This document shows positions 5,346-7,838 of a stretch of 7,838 nt of DNA, one piece after another. The position numbers and the translations under genes were made by a program. The stretch spans positions 1-7,838 of the forward strand of contig JAQGJZ010000176.1 of NCBI GenBank assembly GCA_028290385.1, in the 5' to 3' direction. The first letter of the stretch is position 1; each line of letters opens with the position of its first letter. The notes beneath the pieces are model-generated. The model saw only the letters and a program-made list of their open reading frames with translations. It ran no database searches and was not told where the DNA came from. The stretch comes from Enterovirga sp. (lineage in GTDB: Bacteria > Pseudomonadota > Alphaproteobacteria > Rhizobiales > Beijerinckiaceae).

Positions 5346-6215
5346 ATGCGCGCCCGAGCCGAACAGATCCTTATTCCGGGCGTCTTTGTCGTCATCTGGG
5401 CGACCGGCTTCGTCGTCGCGCGCCTCGTCGCGCCGCACACGGAGCCGCTCATCTTCCTCACGGCCCGGTTCGCGCTCGCGGCCGTGATCCTTGCGGGCGC
5501 GGCCCTCGCGGCCGGGGCGCCCTGGCCGAAGGGTGCGCGCGCCTGGCGGGACGCGCTGATCGCCGGGACCCTCCTGCACGGCGTGTATCTCGGCTGCGTG
5601 TTCTGGGCGGTCCATCGCGGGCTGCCGGCCGGCATCTCCGCCCTGATCGTCGGATCGCAGCCGCTGCTGGTGGCGCTTCTCGCCCGGCCCGTGCTCGGGG
5701 AATACGTGTCCGGCCGGCGCTGGGCCGGCGTCGGGCTCGGCTTTGCCGGGCTCGCGCTGGTGCTCGGGCCGAAGATCGGCGGGGCCGGCGGGTATTCGGC
5801 GGCAACCGTCGCGGCCTGTGCCCTGGGCCTTGCCTCCATCACGGCCGGGACGCTCTGGCAGAAGCGTACCGGCGGAAAGCTGGATCTACGATCCGGCACC
5901 GCGGTCCAATATGCGGGCGCGACCCTGGTCGCGCTTGTCGGAAGCGCCCTGACCGAGGACATGCGGATGGACGCGACCGCGCCCCTCCTGTTCGGCCTCG
6001 CCTGGTCCGTGCTCGCGCTGTCGATCGGCGCCATCGCGCTGCTTCTCCTGATGCTGCGCAGGGGCGCCGCCGTCGGTGTCTCGTCGCTGATGTTCCTCGT
6101 CCCGCCCGTGTCCGCGCTCATGAGCTACGTCTTCTTCGGCGAAAGCCTCGTCGCCGTGCAGATCGTCGGGATGGCGCTTGCCGCGTGCGGCGTCGCCCTT
6201 GCCGCCCGGGCCTGA
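5346..6215 (+). CDS. EamA/DMT-superfamily transporter
   Basis: This 289-residue, very hydrophobic protein belongs to the drug/metabolite transporter superfamily. These inner-membrane carriers have about ten membrane helices and export amino acids, metabolites or toxic compounds. Two EamA repeats are visible, about residues 9-140 and 152-286. The first opens with VFVVIWATGFVVARLVAPHTEP and RFALAAVIL. The second carries GTLWQKRTG (168-176), FLVPPVSALMSYVFFGES (250-267) and a last helix ending near ALAACGVALAARA. The length is typical of the family. The ATG at 5346 gives the usual short cytoplasmic N-terminus but has no obvious Shine-Dalgarno sequence. No nearer in-frame alternative improves on it. 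The substrate cannot be inferred. It lies 57 bp upstream of mcd on the same strand and could share its transcript, though a direct functional link is not evident. Confidence 0.92.
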   Translation: MRARAEQILIPGVFVVIWATGFVVARLVAPHTEPLIFLTARFALAAVILAGAALAAGAPWPKGARAWRDALIAGTLLHGVYLGCVFWAVHRGLPAGISALIVGSQPLLVALLARPVLGEYVSGRRWAGVGLGFAGLALVLGPKIGGAGGYSAATVAACALGLASITAGTLWQKRTGGKLDLRSGTAVQYAGATLVALVGSALTEDMRMDATAPLLFGLAWSVLALSIGAIALLLLMLRRGAAVGVSSLMFLVPPVSALMSYVFFGESLVAVQIVGMALAACGVALAARA

Positions 6216-6244
6216 CTTCCGGTCCGGTCGGATCCGCGTAATGT
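6216..6244 (+). promoter_or_regulatory. Weak candidate promoter for mcd
   Basis: In the 57-bp gap after the transporter gene, CTTCCG (6216-6221) and TAATGT (6239-6244) are 17 bp apart. Only the -10-like box is a fair match to the housekeeping consensus; it is the one AT-richer patch in the gap. A palindrome CGGATCCG (6230-6237) lies in the spacer and could be an operator or chance. Cotranscription of mcd from the transporter gene is the alternative. Confidence 0.2.
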
Positions 6245-6272
6245 GCCGCGCACGCGAAGCTGAGGCCCGATC

Positions 6273-7838
6273 ATGTCCCCTGCCATCTCCGCCGAGCCCA
6301 CCGAGGATCTCGTCGCGCTCGCCCGGATTGCGGCCCGCGACCTGCAGGCGCTCGTGGCCGAAGCGGGACGGCGCGTGCGGGCGCGGCTTCTCGAGGATGG
6401 CCGGCTGTCCAACGCCCGGCTCGATGCCGAGCAGCACGCGGCGCATGCGCTCGCCTGGCTGTCCACCTATGCGGCGGCGATCGGCGAACTCGCGGCCTAT
6501 GCCGAGCGGCTGACGGCCGAAGGGCGCTTCGGCGAAACGGAAGCACTGCTCGTCCGCATCGGCCTCGGCGAGTATCTCGATCAGGCGTTCTCGGGGATCC
6601 CGATGAGCCAGGTCGAAACGGGCCGGCTCGCCGATCTCGGGCTGCGCCCGCGCGAGGCGGCGGGCTTCCGCACGGACGCGATCGAGACGCTGATCGAGAC
6701 CGGCAACACGGCCGAGAACCGCGCCCGGCTGGTCGCGCTCATCGGCCTCTCCGGCACCGCCGTGATCGGCGATCCCGGGCTCGACGAGACCCTGGAAGCG
6801 ATCCGCAGCGAGATGCGGCGCTTCGCCGAGGCCGAGGTCGAGCCCCACGCGCATGGCTGGCACCTCAGAAACGAGTACATCCCGCTATCCGTGGTCGAGC
6901 AGATGGCGGAGCTCGGCGTGTTCGGGCTCACCATCCCGGAGGAGCATGGCGGCATGGGCCTGTCGAAGGTCTCCATGTGCGTCGTCTCCGAGGAGCTGTC
7001 GCGCGCTTATATCGGCGTCGGCTCGCTCGGGACCCGGTCGGAGATCGCGGCCGAACTGATCCTCGGCGGCGGCACGGAGGAGCAGAAGGCGCGCTTTCTG
7101 CCGCGCATCGCCTCGGGCGAACTGCTCCCGACGGCCGTGTTCACGGAGCCGAACACGGGCTCCGATCTTGCCGCGCTGAAGACCCGTGCCGTGAAGGACG
7201 GCGATCTCTGGCGCATCCACGGCAACAAGACCTGGATCACCCATCCGGTCCGGGCGGACATCATGACGATCCTTGTCCGCACGAACCCGGACGAGCCCGG
7301 CCACAGGGGCCTCTCCATCCTGATCGGCGAGAAGCCGCGCGGCACGGACGCGGATCCGTTCCCGGTCGAGGGACTGACCGGCGGCGAGATCGAGGTTTTG
7401 GGCTACCGGGGCATGAAGGAATACGAGCTCGCCTTCGACGGCTTCGCCGTTCCGGCCCGAAACCTCCTCGGCGAGGTGGAGGGCCAGGGCTTCAGGCAGC
7501 TCATGCAGACCTTCGAATCGGCCCGCATCCAGACCGCGGCCAGGGCCGTCGGCGTCGCGCAATCGGCGCTCGATGTCGGGCTCCGGTATGCGCAGGAGCG
7601 GCAGCAATTCGGCCGTCCCCTGATCGCCTTCCCGCGCGTCGCCGACAAGATCGCCATGATGGCGGTCGAGACCCACATCGCCCGCCAGCTCACCTATTTC
7701 GCCGGCCGCTCCAAGGACGAAGGCCGGCGCTGCGACCTGGAGGCCGGCATGGCGAAGCTGCTCGCCGCCCGCACCGCCTGGTCGGCGGCCGACAACGCGC
7801 TGCAGATCCATGGCGGCAACGGCTTCGCGCTGGAATAC
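6273..7838 (+). CDS. mcd: (2S)-methylsuccinyl-CoA dehydrogenase, missing only its extreme C-terminus
   Basis: Mcd is an FAD-dependent acyl-CoA dehydrogenase that oxidises (2S)-methylsuccinyl-CoA to mesaconyl-C1-CoA in the ethylmalonyl-CoA pathway. That pathway regenerates glyoxylate during growth on acetate or C1 compounds in organisms lacking isocitrate lyase. Electrons go to electron-transferring flavoprotein. All 522 codons seen are open. Residues 1 to about 165 form the helical N-terminal extension that marks Mcd among acyl-CoA dehydrogenases (it includes LSNARLDAEQHAAHALAWL). The dehydrogenase core follows, with GLTIPEEHGGMGLSKVSMCV, SRAYIGVGSLGTRSE, AVFTEPNTGSD (288-298), GNKTWITH, GGEIEVLGYRGMKEYEL, FESARIQTAARAVGVAQ and QIHGGNGFALEY. 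Glu415 in FESAR sits where isovaleryl-CoA dehydrogenase carries its catalytic Glu, so it is the likely base. GAGG (6262-6265) seven bases before the ATG supports the start. About 30-40 residues are probably missing at the right edge. Confidence 0.95.
   Translation, partial: MSPAISAEPTEDLVALARIAARDLQALVAEAGRRVRARLLEDGRLSNARLDAEQHAAHALAWLSTYAAAIGELAAYAERLTAEGRFGETEALLVRIGLGEYLDQAFSGIPMSQVETGRLADLGLRPREAAGFRTDAIETLIETGNTAENRARLVALIGLSGTAVIGDPGLDETLEAIRSEMRRFAEAEVEPHAHGWHLRNEYIPLSVVEQMAELGVFGLTIPEEHGGMGLSKVSMCVVSEELSRAYIGVGSLGTRSEIAAELILGGGTEEQKARFLPRIASGELLPTAVFTEPNTGSDLAALKTRAVKDGDLWRIHGNKTWITHPVRADIMTILVRTNPDEPGHRGLSILIGEKPRGTDADPFPVEGLTGGEIEVLGYRGMKEYELAFDGFAVPARNLLGEVEGQGFRQLMQTFESARIQTAARAVGVAQSALDVGLRYAQERQQFGRPLIAFPRVADKIAMMAVETHIARQLTYFAGRSKDEGRRCDLEAGMAKLLAARTAWSAADNALQIHGGNGFALEY

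Noticed and set aside
5235..5615. N-terminal extension of the BrkB frame to 423 residues
   Set aside because: The added part is charged low-complexity sequence antisense to the EamA transporter gene. The GTG at 5234 has a good Shine-Dalgarno sequence and gives the usual family N-terminus.
5129..6121. Minus-strand frame of 330 codons opposite the EamA transporter
   Set aside because: It is an antisense shadow: Ser/Arg/Pro-rich, no domain, while the opposite strand encodes a typical ten-helix transporter.
6885..7811. Minus-strand frame of 308 codons opposite mcd (with another at 5886-6863)
   Set aside because: Both are antisense to mcd, or to mcd and the transporter gene, with Arg/Asp-rich composition typical of complementary frames of a GC-rich gene and no start signal.

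Overview
The window reads as ordinary chromosome from a GC-rich alphaproteobacterium. The supporting evidence is a strong G/C third-position bias in every gene, an rpsD that stands alone instead of sitting in the alpha operon, and a methylsuccinyl-CoA dehydrogenase of the ethylmalonyl-CoA pathway. That pathway is best known from Methylobacterium, Rhodobacter and Paracoccus relatives. Hyphomicrobiales or a neighbouring order seems likely, but the sequence does not fix a genus. I see no tRNA, rRNA, CRISPR array, insertion sequence or phage gene.

Layout. The left half (1-3435) is a run of four genes on the minus strand. In transcription order they are trmJ (tRNA ribose methyltransferase), a secreted alpha/beta hydrolase, murI (glutamate racemase) and rpsD (ribosomal protein S4, cut by the left edge). 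A clear intrinsic terminator lies between murI and rpsD, so S4 needs its own promoter or read-through. Its leader contains a GC-rich inverted-repeat region and a hairpin just upstream of the ribosome binding site.

The right half alternates strands. A plus-strand gene for an exported MhpD/fumarylacetoacetase-fold hydratase-like protein (3496-4347) diverges from trmJ. It converges on a minus-strand YihY/BrkB-family membrane protein (4344-5234), and the two genes share a CTAG tetranucleotide as both stop codons. Diverging from the BrkB gene is a plus-strand EamA/DMT-family transporter (5346-6215). It is followed after 57 bp by mcd (6273 to the right edge), which lacks only roughly its last 30-40 residues.

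These are independent housekeeping and metabolic functions: translation (S4, TrmJ), peptidoglycan precursor supply (MurI), central carbon assimilation (Mcd), and envelope or transport proteins of unknown substrate. I found no convincing novel multi-gene system. The points most worth a second look are the rpsD leader architecture, the exported hydratase with an altered metal-ligand motif and a ribosome binding site inside an inverted repeat, and the CTAG double stop. No gene-free stretch exceeds about 180 bp.
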